From Lingula anatina (Eukaryota > Brachiopoda > Lingulata > Lingulida > Lingulidae), in contig NW_019775590.1 in NCBI RefSeq assembly GCF_001039355.2, positions 1 to 64,000 of the forward strand: 64,000 nucleotides of DNA, read 5' to 3'. Positions 34,226 through 47,858 of the stretch are shown here, in pieces (the stretch's first letter is position 1; each line of letters opens with the position of its first letter). A program made the translations under genes and the position numbers. The notes beneath the pieces were generated by a model. It saw only the letters and a list, made by a program, of their open reading frames with translations, was not told the origin of the DNA and did no database searches.

Positions 34226-37059
34226 AAACGATCAATTTTCATTTATATAATGAACTTCCTAATCAAGAAATAAACCAAAGCGTTGGGGGCCCTTAGCAGT
34301 ATCATTGGCAGTATTCTCTTGCAAAATAAACGGGAATAACGTAGGTAATATCTAAATGACTGTAAAATGTATGATAAGAAAAAGGATGTAGAACACAGCT
34401 CGTATGTGGTAATGCTGGTACTTTCGTTTATAATCAATGGTAAAACAATGAAGCATTTATAAACATATGGGAAAGGGAAACAAGGTTTCAAAGATAACAA
34501 CTGTACAATCAAAAAACAGAAAATAAAGATGCACAAAATACCTGTAGATTATTTTGTCAATTTTGAAGTAATAACAAATGATCCTTAACAGCGCAGGCAA
34601 TCAACACTAAATTTTAATCATGCACAATAAGTAACCTGCACTATAAGAATATAGATCCAGGCCCATGGGAGTTCAAATTCATACACAAAAAAAACCCAAT
34701 ATGTCAATAATGATGACAGTGCAGAGAATAATTTTATATTATGTTTAAAAGCATCTTCACCAATGCTATTGCTTAAGTGGAAATACAAAAATGTTACTGG
34801 CACAAGACGTTATATCTTGAAAATGACAGTGTATGAAAAATGAAAATTTAAAAAGGCAGAAAAATCCAGTAAAGCTGCCATTCAAACATTTGATTTAGCT
34901 GTAGTCACATACCATTAATCACCCTAGTGAGTTTGAGAATAATAAGGCGCAATGTTATTCATCAATAGCATTAATGTGTACAACACACAAACTTTTAGAA
35001 AATGTATCTGGAACATTGGTAAAACTAAGGGAGTTCAAAGTCACAGTTCGAAAATTCCAATGTGAGTGTTTTATGTTAAGTCATATAACGGCGGCTTGGG
35101 AGTAAATCTATATTATAAAAGCAGATCAGCCGAAGTCTCCTTTTCACGTTTTCCTCCCAAACTACAACGACCTGCTGACAACTGACAAGTGTTAGCAATA
35201 CCTGAGGACAGACAGAAGATAGTGGCCATAGTTTGAATTTGATTATAACTTTTAAAATTATATTTTGAAGGCGTTTTCTACCCTTTGACGATTTCCGTAA
35301 AGCTTCGGCATGTGTGACAGGTATAAAATATTGCCAATAATACCACATCAGATAGCAGGATTTGCTGGCCCCTGGGCTGCCAAACACGGAAACCAGTCAC
35401 TACAACTACCCATCTTAGTGACTATATACTAAAAGCCAGCTACGCGAGGACATTAGAGGAATAACAATTGTCCCTTGTAGCCAAAAATCGGATTTCCCTG
35501 GGGTAAAAGACCGATATTTCCATACTTACCAATAAAATCTGTTCCTGCATTCAAAGTTAGTCCATGTTTTTCCAGCAGTATTTCCGTATTATCCACTTAA
35601 ATGTCAAAAAGGATGCATAGAGGAATTTTTAGACATACAATACATAATCAGAATTACGGCTGAGAACTAAGAAAAATTTTATTTTAAAAAAGTATATATT
35701 ACTTCCTTCAGCTAATCTAGAATTTCCCAGATTTACATAGGAGAGTATTGTATAGCTCTTAGCTTTGTGCATTATAATGGTTTTTAATTTACCAAAAAGC
35801 TTCTGTTGTATAAGAACACACAAAAAAATCGGTATTACATTGATATTGCCCCGGATGTGGTAATCGACCCCAGTAGGAATATGTTGCGAAATGTGCCGGA
35901 TATGTTAAGGGATAGCTATAATAACTGTGGTTCTATGTTCTTTGTGGTTCTAGTCTCAATCTATTAATTTATTCTCATGCCCATGAATCTGGGCCAGGTG
36001 CCAGTTACTTGATACAGAGAAAATATATGTCCATGTATCAGGATGAATATTTAACATTTTATATTACGCAGTGTAAACTTATTTTTTACGCTTCAGTTAT
36101 CCCACTATCAAACTGAACCACTGCTGACAGTTGTAGTTTTTACAAACCAGCATGGTCACCACTCTCTTCGTTTACTCTCTGGCAATTCTAAAGTACAAAA
36201 ATGACTTGTATGGCTTGCAATGTTGATAAGATCATCTTGGGTGGGAGGGTTGTGAGATTCTCTCTCATCCTGTGACCATTGTTTTTTTTTCTCTTTCGCC
36301 AACTTTTTGTATGTGTGATAACATTATTTGACGTCGTTTTGATACCGCCCTCCCCCACTGTTTTGTAACGTTTCCTCATATTAAAGAATTACAATTTTCA
36401 GATACCATTTACTTTGGAGAAAAAGCAGAGCTTCGTTGTGTTTGTGAAGATATGCCTACATAAAACGATTCAAACTAACACACCGGGCTGCACTATCCAG
36501 TACTTATTGAGACATCTACTGAAAGCGTTTGTATATGAAGTTAATTTTTTGCAACAGAAGCCGGCCAAATGCTACCGTATAGTTTCAAACAGTATATCTT
36601 ACATATTTACCAAAGGATATCGTTTCACACTTCCCCAAATATTGTTATTTGAACGAATATTTTCTGCGTACAATATGTGTTTATGTACAGCCGGGGCAGA
36701 TAACTACTTGAATTAACGACGAAAAAAATAAATTGAAGAATGTGCAGTTTTATAGTTTTTTCATGGTTTCTGAAGTGAGTAAATCGGTTTATCCCTGTCA
36801 ACGTAATTTGAGTGGTTTATATGCGTTATTGTGAATCTCCGGTTACTTCGAGTGTATCTTTCAACTAGCACTGTTTATCATACAACAACTACTGTACATA
36901 TACTTTACATTTAAGATATACAAATTTTATAGATTTAATTTTTTTTTAAATTTAAATACTATCAGTTTTATTAACTTATATTTACATGGTAGTTAGAAAG
37001 CATTTAAATGTAAAAAAACAAAACATGTCTGTGCTCTGTAAATTATTATTATTACAGAC
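34226..37059. other. Intergenic, downstream of the DUF268 gene
   Basis: An AATAAA occurs near 34269, soon after the stop. No spliced or domain-bearing ORF is found. The ORF at 36414-36716 (100 aa, plus) follows an acceptor-like TTTTCAG, but shows no recognised domain and no supporting exon. Confidence 0.45.
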
Positions 37060-37536
37060 TTGACATTTAATATGGAATATTTTTTCTAAATCATTATTCA
37101 TTAGTTTTTTTCCTATTTTGCAGACTGATAAATAAAAATAAGGATTAAAATCGTGTTTTAATAACTTTTGATAAAATGTTCCATGTCATTGCGACATCAG
37201 TTCTTTAATTGACTTCGCCAGTGAAGCAAACAAAAATGCATTGCCAATTTTAAGTCATGCGACAACCATTGAAAGCGATATTTTGGATCTCCATATCTTC
37301 CAAACTATCGTCTTTAAAAGAGTTCAACGACACACAAAGGACCCTCATGTCAGTGTCTAGTCACAGTAACAGTCGCTGCTATGCCTGACCTTATCTTCCT
37401 GCTACCAGAGCTTTCAAGAGGCAAGGCATTTCTTGCGATAGTTTTTTAGAATCTAATCTGGAATAAAATTCCAGTCAACGGTTATAACTTGTCCAATTTG
37501 GTTCAGTTTTGTTGTAGGACATGCAGGCCGTTGATT
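37060..37536. repeat. Copy 1 of a ~480-bp direct duplication, ending at a single N
   Basis: Matches 37750-38231 throughout (for example CATTGCCAATTT, AAGTCATGCGACAACCATTG, GACATGCAGGCCGTTG) with roughly 10-15 percent difference by eye. It ends at GCCGTTGA, just before an N at 37538 and a TTTA microsatellite. Confidence 0.75.
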
Positions 37537-37537
37537 T

Positions 37538-37538
37538 N
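37538..37538. other. Single N next to a duplication end
   Basis: Lies two bases after the end of duplicated copy 1, as at 15449. Suggests another unmerged contig join. Confidence 0.6.
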
Positions 37539-37749
37539 ATTTATTTATTTATTTATTTATTTATTTTAATTGTGCATAAATGCTCCGGACTGTTGAGCAC
37601 TCTGTGCCACACTCACGCTTGTTATATACACATATGCTTTATTTTATTTTATACTTGATCTACTTGTATAACATCTAAAACATAGTACCACTAATGGAAA
37701 TTTTCAATATCGTTACAAGCTACGCAAATATAACTATATACATAATTGA

Positions 37750-38231
37750 CATTTAATGTGGCATATTTTCTCCAATTCATAATAAATCAGTTTTTTTCTC
37801 CTATTTTGCTGACTGATAAATGAAAATAAGGATTAAATCGTGTTTTAAAAAAACTCTGATAATCTGTTCGATGTCATTGTGACATCAGTTCACTAATCGA
37901 ATTCGCAAGTGAAGTAAACAAAAATACATTGCCAATTTAAAGTCATGCGACAACCATTGAAAGCAATATTTTGGAACTCCATATTTTCCAAATTATCGTC
38001 TTTAAAAGAGTTACACGCCCCACAAAGGTCCTTCATGTCAGTGTCTAGTCACAGCAATGGTCCCTGTTACACAAGACCTCATCTTGTTGCTACCAGAGCT
38101 TTCAAGCGGCAAGGTATTCCTTTCCTTAGAATAGGTTTTTAGAGTTTAATCTGGAATAAAATTCCAGTCAACGGTTAAAACTTGTCCAATTTGGTTCAGT
38201 TTTGTTGTAATTAAGACATGCAGGCCGTTGG
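37750..38231. repeat. Copy 2 of the ~480-bp direct duplication
   Basis: Collinear with 37060-37536; continues into unique sequence after GCCGTTGGTACAGC. The 65-aa open frame inside it (37945-38142) is broken in copy 1 and is not considered coding. Confidence 0.75.
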
Positions 38232-38596
38232 TACAGCTAGTAATGACCTACCACATATTGTCTATGTGGTTCAAATATGGCGATTTTGATGACCAAGGTA
38301 ACTGCTCATTCCCTTGGTTCTACAATTTATCTGCTGTTAAAAGTGCTCTGTGTGAACCGGCGATCTCATCGTGCGACCTAAAATTGTTCCTAAGGTGCCT
38401 CATATCAGATGATGGTCAAGTGGTTTCCAGAGTATTCCTTTATTTGATTTGGTTCAGGTTTTCATCATTGACCCATTAGTGTTTTGGCACCAATGTGGTT
38501 TCCACTCCAAATAGTACTGTGTACAGAGCTTCCGTTTGAAACAATAATCTGTCTGGAAATGTCTGTATTTTTCGCGCCATTCTGGCACAGCTTAAA

Positions 38597-38621
38597 NNNN
38601 NNNNNNNNNNNNNNNNNNNNN
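38597..38621. other. Assembly gap of 25 N
   Basis: Run of 25 ambiguous bases; the true gap length may differ. Confidence 0.95.
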
Positions 38622-38679
38622 TCAATTGGGGCAGGAAAGTAGGTCACGGAAGTAGGTTAAATTTACAACCATAAATTTA

Positions 38680-38845
38680 AAGAAAGCAGCAGTCTAAAGG
38701 TCTTTTATGGCTGATCGAGTGATCTATTCAGTTTATCCCTTGGCACGTCGAATTTATTTGAGCCATATAAGAATCTAGTAGAAGTGGTTTACATGTATTA
38801 CTGGGAATCCACACTCCACCGATGCTCGGTTCGTATGTACCTTTA
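38680..38845. repeat. Dispersed repeat shared with 47990-48140
   Basis: Shared words include CAGTCTAAAG, TCGAATTTATTTGAG, GGGAATCCA and TCCACCGATGCTCGGTT, in the same order and spacing as at 47990-48140. A weaker trace lies near 36770-36860. No terminal repeats or ORF; class unknown. Confidence 0.65.
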
Positions 38846-40044
38846 ACAATTTTATAAAACACTGCTTAACTCATTTTACGCACTGCAAAACAGACTGCTT
38901 AGATGCAAAATTTCAAATTCTTCCATACAGTAGTTGCCGACATATGGATATTTTTTGACAGAACCATGCTTCATCAAAGCCAAGCTTTGACCAGCCCAAA
39001 GGAGCACTAGCTAGTTAAATCACTGCATATTACACAATGCGGCAGTGCAACTGACTTGCTAGTGAGTTAATAGGTAGCGAAACCGCATACTTCTCCAGTC
39101 AGATATCTTACGTGAGATCTCAATTTTTTTGAAAAAAGAACGCATTTTTATAATGATTTTAGAGTTAGATGGACTCCATGAGAGCCAGGGGGTGATTGTC
39201 TCTGATAAGAGAGTCTAAAGACTCTGGTAATGGGGTAATTTGACCCTTATATAGGAGTAAAATTAACTCCACGAGGGTCAAGGGTGCTGGACTCTGACTA
39301 GAGAGTCAAATGACTCCAATTTTATTCTCAGTGTGTGACTTTGTCCCTGAATGGCAAGTAACAGGTAAAGGGGTCCTTTTAAACGATAACCCACAATGCG
39401 CCGAGAATGCTGAGAAAAATGGCAACAGTAACAAACATTTAAATTTGCACGGTGGTGCAATAGATTGCAGTTCAGCAGAACGTAAGGGAAAAGTGGGTTT
39501 CTTTTTATAGATTTTACTCGTTGTCTCACCAAACTCACAACTCCTCGTGCATTATTACCCAACCATTTACTTAACTCCAAAATGGATCGCTTTATTTCAT
39601 GTTGATTCGTGAAACCTGGGGTTTTTCCAGTTGCCTTACTCCAGTGTATATCTAAAACTGGTTTTGCCTGTACAATACACTGTATCGTTTAAAATGCTAA
39701 ACAGTTCTTCCTTTAAAAATCCCATTCGACAAGCAATGCTGCAGTAGCTTTACGCCATTGGCCTTAATGTGACTTCGCACATGCTCGGTGGATTTTGGAC
39801 CTGGGTGGATGTTGGACTGAATGGGCGTAGGTAACCGTTTCTCTGAATCAAAATCATAATTCAAGACTAAGGGTCTTAAAATATCAAATGGAGCACAGCA
39901 TGAACATACAAAAACCACCCTACTTTCTTAAGGTAAATAGTGTTTTGTTTAATGCGGCCATCTACGCCTCTTGATCCACGAAATATATTTGAATACCGGT
40001 CCAAATATTGTTTGAGTCATTTAAAACCACTTTGATGTAAATTG

Positions 40045-42050
40045 TCATTCTCTTTTTTGTACACTTATCTTCTGAGGAAAGGGAGTGGCATTTATTTCAA
40101 ACATCATAGGCTCGAAGTTAGGTTGGACATCTGGTGGAAAGCTTACCCTAAACCGATGAAAAAACAATGCCTGGAAAAGAAACTAATTACTATTCATACC
40201 TGTACATGTATATGTAAGTAGTGCACACACGCTATTCATAAATATCAATAAAATGTAATATTCACCAAGACTATCTGACGCATTTAAAAGAACAAAACAA
40301 CACGTACCATGAACATCATGATTTCTGCCATGGCAAGTGCTTCTCCCACACATTTCCTTTTGCCACTGCCGAACGGCAACCATGTCTTTGTATCCAATTT
40401 TTTCAAGCTGCCATCTTTCTCTAGGAATCTCTCTGGGCTGAAAACCTCTGGCGATTCCCAGTTTTTCGGGTCATGGTGGATTGCCCATATGTTTGCATAG
40501 ACAATAGTGTCTTTTGGGATATCGTATCCACCTAAATGATGATGCATAAAAAAGGTGTAGCGTCATACCTACGGTGCAGTGCTAACAACATAATACTAGC
40601 TAAAGAGGTCAGTATTTGACATGGACAGTAAAATTAATTTTCAGATTGTAATTCAATAAAAAATGTACTACACGAGAAAAAGTAGGTACTATGTAAGCAA
40701 AAGCCGAATGATGCTGTGGAATTCAAATTTATGCAATCGGTGGTCCTAAAACTTCATGTCATCGCCTGTTTTTATTTTTATTTTTGTCGGATGGGGGAAA
40801 TTAATTATATATTGATAATGATAGAAAATTCAATAACCCAAGTTTTATATGCACGCAAGACAAATTGATGTCTTACCTAATTCAGTGTCACAAAGTGTTT
40901 TATGTCTTAAAGCCACTGGGCCCGCAGGGCGAATGCGCATCACTTCCCTAACAACAGCTTCGCAGTAAGTCATCTTACTTCTGCAGCGACGAAGATCGTC
41001 CAAATTGTTTTCTATATGTCACATCAAAAAATGAGGTTCTTTTTCAAAATACAACAATCGTATGAAGGACATTAACATAATGAGTATATGCACAAATAGT
41101 GAAGAACTCATACAGACACTCGTTTTCTAGAACTGTGAAAAATATGTATATGTGACCAATAATGTTCACATGTAACTGTAACTGAAATGAAGACAAGAAA
41201 GAAGATTTTTTTTTACAACGTACCTAGGTCGTCTATCTCCTTGTGAATCTTTGTCTGGACTTTTGGATTAGCTGCTACATACATTACCATCCACTTCAAC
41301 GTGTCGGATGAAGTCACGGTTCCAGCTAGGGGAGATATATGTCTGCTTAATAATCATCGGAGGCATTGTAATGAATTACATGTTTCATACTGAGCATCGC
41401 ACACCAACAATAGATGTGCTTTGTACAGAAACATATATTTTCCTTCCCATTAAAACCTATCACATGTTTGGTAAGGAAGTAATAAGAAGTGTCTAAGTTA
41501 AATTATCAGAGGTGTACCTCATTCTTTCTCCCTGTAATGTTGGTTAAACGTGGAGAATAGAAAATAAAATACACTAATGCTATGGACAAAGTAAATGTTT
41601 TACCACATAATGAGGCTTTTTTTCATGCAAGAAAAACAGATTTTGACACTGCGCGGAGGATGGGGTCATACATTGTATGACTTCACCTCTGAATCTGTGA
41701 GTTTATCGTACTCTCCTCTTTGACCAAGAGGGTCACTAGTGGTACCTTTCGAAAATATGAATCGCCCAAATTTTGTTGACTATCTAGAGACCCGTGTGAT
41801 ATCAGAAGCTACTTTGATATTGCGATTCCTTTTTAATTACGGAAAAGGCATCAACTGAGTCGTCTGGAATACCTTCACATACAAAAGCAACTGCAGTTAT
41901 ATGCAAGTATGGCAGTGGTGGATTTAGATTGGGGTCAGGGGGTCCTGACCCCCCTTCGATTTCTGGTCCCCTTTTGAAACTAGAAATTTGACTAGCTGAA
42001 TAATAGTTCTGAAATCGTCAAAATGGCACCATTTGCCCTCTTAAATACCC

Positions 42051-42087
<37 letters not shown>

Positions 42088-45000
42088 GGGCCCAGAACCC
42101 CACGTAGGGGTTGGGGGGGGGGGAGGGTTGACTTCGCATGCGCGGATCCCCCTTCACATTATCCTGGATCCGCCCTTGTATGGATCTAATCGACAAAGTA
42201 CCAAATACTAGAAGTGCTATATAAATAGTGCAGGTGTGCTATCTTAAAAATCAACCGTACCAATACATATGTCCAATACGCTTTGCAGGATTCTAGTGTC
42301 GGTCAACGACTCCTTGGCGTTCTCATCACTTTCAGGTGTCAGCTCCTCTTTCAACAGCAAAAGGTGGTCCGTGATGTCTCTTGCGTCACCTTTGAAATAA
42401 AAACTGACCATACTTTAAAGGCTACTTATTTTCAGTAGAACTATTTATCACAATTTATATAGTACATTTTGTGAAGTGTTTATATTGGCTACATACAATT
42501 AGTAAACTATAAAATAATGATAATAATAATAATAAATTGACTGAAAATCCCTTCAATTTCCCAGTTGCTTTCTGGTGAATGTTCACTTCAGTAATATTAA
42601 ATTCAACGGATTACAGGCATTTTGTAAATATATTTTATAAGTTGTTTTGCCATGAGGGATGATGGGATAGGAAATTTTTTCAAAACAGGGGTGACGTCAG
42701 AGGGAATGAATCCTGCCAATAGTTTTTCATAAAGTTCGTCAATTTTGTCCTTTAACCAGGTGAATTCCAGACTGTCAATTGTGTAGCTGAAAAGGGTAAC
42801 ATTTCATTTCTGAGTTTCGAACAACATCTAAGTGTAGCAGATATTTAATAATCAATTCTATACAAAGATTATCCAATGGGATATCATGGATGTATAAATT
42901 TACAGATATAATTTATATAATTTCAGATAGCGTCTCATCTTAACCACACGTCCTCTCTATTGTCACATTGGCGACTCTACCGAGACTCTAGTTATAATAG
43001 ACTAATAAGTACCCATTTGGCACTTAATGATAATTTTTTATTTGACCATTAAGTAACAGATTTCTAAATAAATATTTAATAATTTAAATAATTTAATAAT
43101 TTAATAATTTAATAAATATAAACGGCACATTTACGAGTGATTCCATTAGATTTCGGTTTTCCCGTTACATATTTTGGATAAGTTGTCAAAATAATGTAGA
43201 AACGCACGACGTCTTTTGTTCTACGTAAATCGGTCCCTGGATACTATCAGATAATCAGACTGACACACCCCTTATAAGTGTAATTACCAGTTTTTTTCTG
43301 TATTCTGCTCATCGCCAGGAGAAGGCGTATTAACATGTGAATCTGCATGCTTTTAGTTAGAAACCCCACAGAGTTAGATCGATTTAAGAAGATCGAATGA
43401 TAGATGCATTTGGAATGAACCCATAGAAAGAAAATCAATTGGTTTTCCACAATCCAATGGAAAAAGTTACAAGAAGACCGAGTGCGTATCAACCATATAA
43501 TTTAAGCAGTTATACACCTATTTCCAAACGCCATCCTGCAGATGATGTTGAAGACAAGTAACCGGATGTAAACGTCTAATTCAAACGGCTCGGTCTCCTT
43601 TTCAATCAGGTTTGCGACTTCCTCAAAAGCAGACCTCGTGTATGTTTCCAATTTATCTCCCGCCAAGTAGGTCCTAAATAACGAAACCAATGATAACCCT
43701 CTGTGACTATATCTAATGTTTTCATGTGTAATTTACCCTGAGATTGTAATAAACTAGGTCTTCTTGACTCCAAAACAACATGTGAAGACTCCCTTGTATT
43801 CCTCATACTTGATATATAACGGGTACTTTAAAACATACACGGCACACGGCAGGGCAGAATGGAATAATACGGGGCTTTATTCAGGTTTTTCAATCAAGCA
43901 ATCCATGTAACGCACCAATATAAGGTCAACGTACCTGAGAGCCTTCAAAGTCATCTGTCTCTGCAGTCTCCAAACTGGACCATAGTTGGCGAAAGTTATA
44001 TCTTTGAACCCGTCAGTGATAAGCTCAACTTGATTAACATATGGGTAAAGGGGTTAATCAGACGAAACAAACCGTATTTCATCAGCTAAATCTCATTTAA
44101 ATTACATTTTTCCAAAGCACTGCTGGTGACTTTGAAAACGTACAAACTACAGTTAATTAATTCATTCCTTTGTTTATGTATTTGATGCGGGAACTGTACG
44201 TCATCATGACGTTTTAACTATTATATACATATGATATACATATGGGACACGTACACTATTCTATTCTTTATTTATTATATTCAATAAAAATGCTACTCAC
44301 ACTTCCAGCTCTCAGCATCTCTCCCCGCAAATATCTCTTTCTTCTCAACAAAGGCCTCATGAACAATATCCGCAGATTTTAGAACAACGACAGAGCGTCC
44401 AAATCCTGTGAAGTCAAATCACGTTTAATTGTTAGATTTTATTTCCTTCTAAAATAGATTGAAAATCGAACAAGGTTATATACTTTAAAACATTCTAACT
44501 GAATTAACATATTATAACACTGACAACTAATTTAAATGCTTAAATGCTGAAAATAAGCATTTTACTTAAACTATAAAACATTGTTTAGATATGATAAGTT
44601 AATTATCGAAATAAATTTATACCTAAATTCACCGTAAAAATGTCATCAAAGGACTTCCCGAGCTTATTGAAGACGGCGTACAGTCGACCTTCGTTTCTAA
44701 AAGCTGAAATGGTGCACATGTACGAATATAAGGCTAATTTTTCAAATTTGTGTACAGTATAGATGTGTGAAAGACATATGCCTGATTAAGTACCGGTGTA
44801 ACGTAACAGAGAGACTGTCCGCTTCCCATTCTTTCGTACAGATAAGCATCGCCCTAGATTTTGACCCACTTTGGTCAGGCTAACACTATCCATCATAACT
44901 ACATGGAGGCGGACTCTCTCTTACATGGACACTTAGTTTCGTTACACCGGGTTGGAAGAGGGCGTGGGAAGGGGGTTATGATGAAACTAATGGGGAATAC

Positions 45001-45357
45001 CCAGTTTAATACAATGTATGTCTTCCCTAGATCTGTCATTTGTAAAAGTATTAAAATGCTATTTGGCCTAATCCATATCTCCCTCACTCTGTCTCTCTCT
45101 CTCTTGCCAGGAACTCCTTTACTGGGTATTTTCTGACCCTCTAAGATCTGATGTGTTCTTTTTCCCATTTACTTGTGTATTTGTCTGGTTTTCAAATATA
45201 TCTCACCAAAGTAGTGTCCCAGTATCGGCAGATGAGGAGGTCCTGGCGGCAGTTTGTACTTCTTCCTCTGTAGATATGACATCACCAACAGGAATACTAT
45301 GATTCCCACCAAGACAGTTTTCACAGGAAGCCAACTAATTATAGCTGCATCCATCAT
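40045..45357 (-). CDS. Cytochrome P450, clan 2 (CYP2/CYP17-like), gene A; one exon damaged
   Basis: Eleven exons in order: 45357-45207, 44703-44623, 44405-44301, 44028-43935, 43673-43518, one from 42786, 42389-42261, 41325-41224, 41011-40877, 40531-40308, 40170-40045. It has an N-terminal ER anchor, proline hinge ([13 protein letters not shown]), I-helix [10 protein letters not shown]-helix EVMR, PERF and heme loop [10 protein letters not shown], ending SVQKRE. It would be a heme monooxygenase of steroid or xenobiotic type; the substrate is unknown. Exon 6 is faulty: it aligns with gene B up to KQLIK, then reads [10 protein letters not shown] and stops, with no good donor and about 20 expected residues missing (42600-42645). 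Either this is a recent pseudogene, a damaged allele, or a local assembly error. All other exons are intact and in phase. Confidence 0.85.
41913..42178. mobile_element. 266-bp MITE, CAGTGGTGGAT ends, 5-bp TSD TATGG
   Basis: Left end CAGTGGTGGATTTAG, right end CTGGATCCGCCCTTG (reverse complement CAAGGGCGGATCCAG), flanked by TATGG at 41908-41912 and 42179-42183. The interior has a poly-A run and a G-rich tract. Lies in a gene A intron. It is the most complete copy of the family also seen at 29320 and 54231. Confidence 0.85.
44791..44951. mobile_element. ~160-bp foldback element in P450 gene A intron 1
   Basis: Left arm TACCGGTGTAACG and CAGAGAGACTGTCCGC mirror the right arm GCGGACTCTCTCTTACATGG and GTTTCGTTACACCGGG, with about 35-45 imperfect bases per arm. 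No clear target duplication was found. Confidence 0.65.
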
Positions 45358-47827
45358 CCTAAAATCGTATATGTCAACTGTAAAGTTGTCATCTAAATAA
45401 CGTGTGGTAAAAGCATTTTCCTTAAAACTGTACTTATACCTCCCCTGGAAACAAAGACATATATCTCATCATTTCATAAAATATCTTTAAGAGTAACATT
45501 TACCCTAGTTTTAACCAAGATTCATCAAGGGTAGTCCAAATACACGAAACATTAATTTCCGACCCAAAACTTCTTTAATTTTAGTAAATATATATGGACT
45601 TTTCTCGAACATGAACAGATGTAAAATTCATTTTTTCATCTTTTAAATTTGTGTTGAAGTCGGTAAAAGTTATCACTACTGTCTACCCTGTACAAGCTCC
45701 AATGCTTGCGTAGTGAAGAGTTTCCTTAGGCCTTCAACCACGACCTGATCATTTTTCAAGGTTATATACACAAAGGAAACACAATTGGGTCAGTTTCATT
45801 CAAAGGGACCCTAAGCGTGATGGTATATTCTCAGTGTGTTAGTTGTACTACTGACTGATGGCCCTGAAAATGCATTGTAGCGCATGCCCGTTTGCAAAAT
45901 AGTAAGCATTAGAGCACCGAGGTTGTATAACCTGTATTGCATCATAAAGAAGCCGTCCAAGTCTAGTCACGTACATCAGTTTGTTTACATCAACTGTAAA
46001 CGGCCCATCAAATTACGTCTAATTAAGGTTATAGCGCCCATCAAATTTGACAGCAAGACATAAATGTGTACAAGTTATCAGTCGGTGGTTCAGTTAAAAT
46101 TCCTCTTGCTATTATGATTCGTTTGGGGACTGACCCTATTAATGGTGGGATGTCCTTCCGATAGGCTCCCAGTTTATTTAAGCTCTTCCATTAAAAAAAC
46201 TCACATGCTCATAAGGACAAAAAAGGAACACGTGTTTCCTACATAGATTTTATTGCTTTGAGTTGTTTAAGCAGGCAGTGTTTTCATTATGTTCAGTGGG
46301 CTGCTTGGGTTGTCACTGATCTGTAATCTAGTAAAAGAACCACAATTAAAAAATGGCAATACGTAAATTGATATACCCTTATTACATAATGGCTATAACT
46401 CCATATTCGACTAAACTAAAGAGCGATGCGATGCAATGCCACCATGTCAGTTTTGCACCTTTTCTAAAAGATTGGGTATAACACATTTACATAATCCACG
46501 TTTATATTGATCATTTTGAAAACATATTTCTCACCTCTTCTCAATGCCAAGACCCTGTTATCACCAGGCAGTACCAATGTTTAAAAGCAACCTTCCCCTT
46601 ATCCCTCCGGCCCCCACATGCGGGTCTTAATACGTATGACGCAACATGGGTGCGCCTGCGTATACATGACCTAAATTGCACAATAGCAACGTACGTGTGG
46701 GTATTTTAATTATCAAACCGGTTTCAAAATTTAAAAACAGCTACTGCATTCGGTGTTGAAAAGTACTGCTTGCATAACTGATGAAAGAGGCAATGCAGTA
46801 TATTATTAAGGCCCGTAGGAGGGTTAAATTGCTTTTAAATCACGTTTTTGATGTTTTTTTTTGCGTGTTTATAATAATCAAAAAGTATCTGATATTCGAT
46901 GTAATAATGTTTTTGGAGTTTGCACTGCAAAATGTGTTTTTGATGAGTTTTTCAACCGGCACGCGCCCCAGTCAGACTGACGACTAAGCCACGCCTCTGT
47001 TGCTATGGGCTGTTGCCATGAGGGGCAGAGCAAAGTTAATGAGTTATTAGCCTATTACGTGTGTGGTAACAGGTCATAAGTCTTACATCAGCCGAGCAGT
47101 GAAGAAGTCCAGTACAATATGGGGAAGAGAAAAGTTCGTTTGTAAGCAAAATCAATAAAGAAAAGAAAAAAGAGACCGGTAACAATACTTTTGGGTCTTA
47201 ATTTTGGCGATATATATATCGGCGAGCGTATCTGCGACAAGTTACGAAACCGTAAATGTTCGACGCCGTTTCAAAAACGTATTTTGTTGGCTGTATTTTT
47301 CACGCAACATAGAATCTATTGATTAAAACTCATATTGACAAAAATAAGTTTTATTCTCTTTCTATGAATATATTAAGAAGCTTGAGAGACACGCGAATGA
47401 ATTGTGATGGGAATGGCTAAATGAGAGATGTTCAAACGAGGGTTGATTTGAAAAAAAAAAATGCATGTTAGCGGGATATCGCATTTTGCGATGTTTGGAG
47501 AAAATTAATTGCACAATCGCTCATCAAGCGGAAAGAAAGAGTTCAAAGAGTTCAAAACGTAGGCATAGATAGAACTCACAAAAAAGACCACGAGAATATA
47601 TTAACATTCTGTAGGTCCATTACGTTATGTCCCGTAGTGCATATAATGAAATTTGGGTGATGATAATACTCGCTCTTAAACATTATGTATTGTGCATCTA
47701 TATTGTTAAACTAACCTCTTTTGTATACAATATTCCTTTTGTATGCCTGTACATAAGACGACTTTGCTAGCTTGTTTATATACTTTCTCTCCCTCTATTC
47801 TTTTCAGTATTAGTGGATGAGGTAGGT

Positions 47828-47858
<31 letters not shown>

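Larger units (their letters stand above)
38232..40044. other. Intergenic with sequence gap
   Basis: No gene supported. Includes a 25-N gap, a dispersed repeat (38680-38845) and short unsupported open frames on both strands. It is the region downstream of the minus-strand P450 gene. Confidence 0.45.

Noticed and set aside
42023-42211. 62-aa plus-strand ORF with poly-Lys
   Set aside because: It is a translation of the poly-A and G-rich interior of the MITE at 41913-42178.
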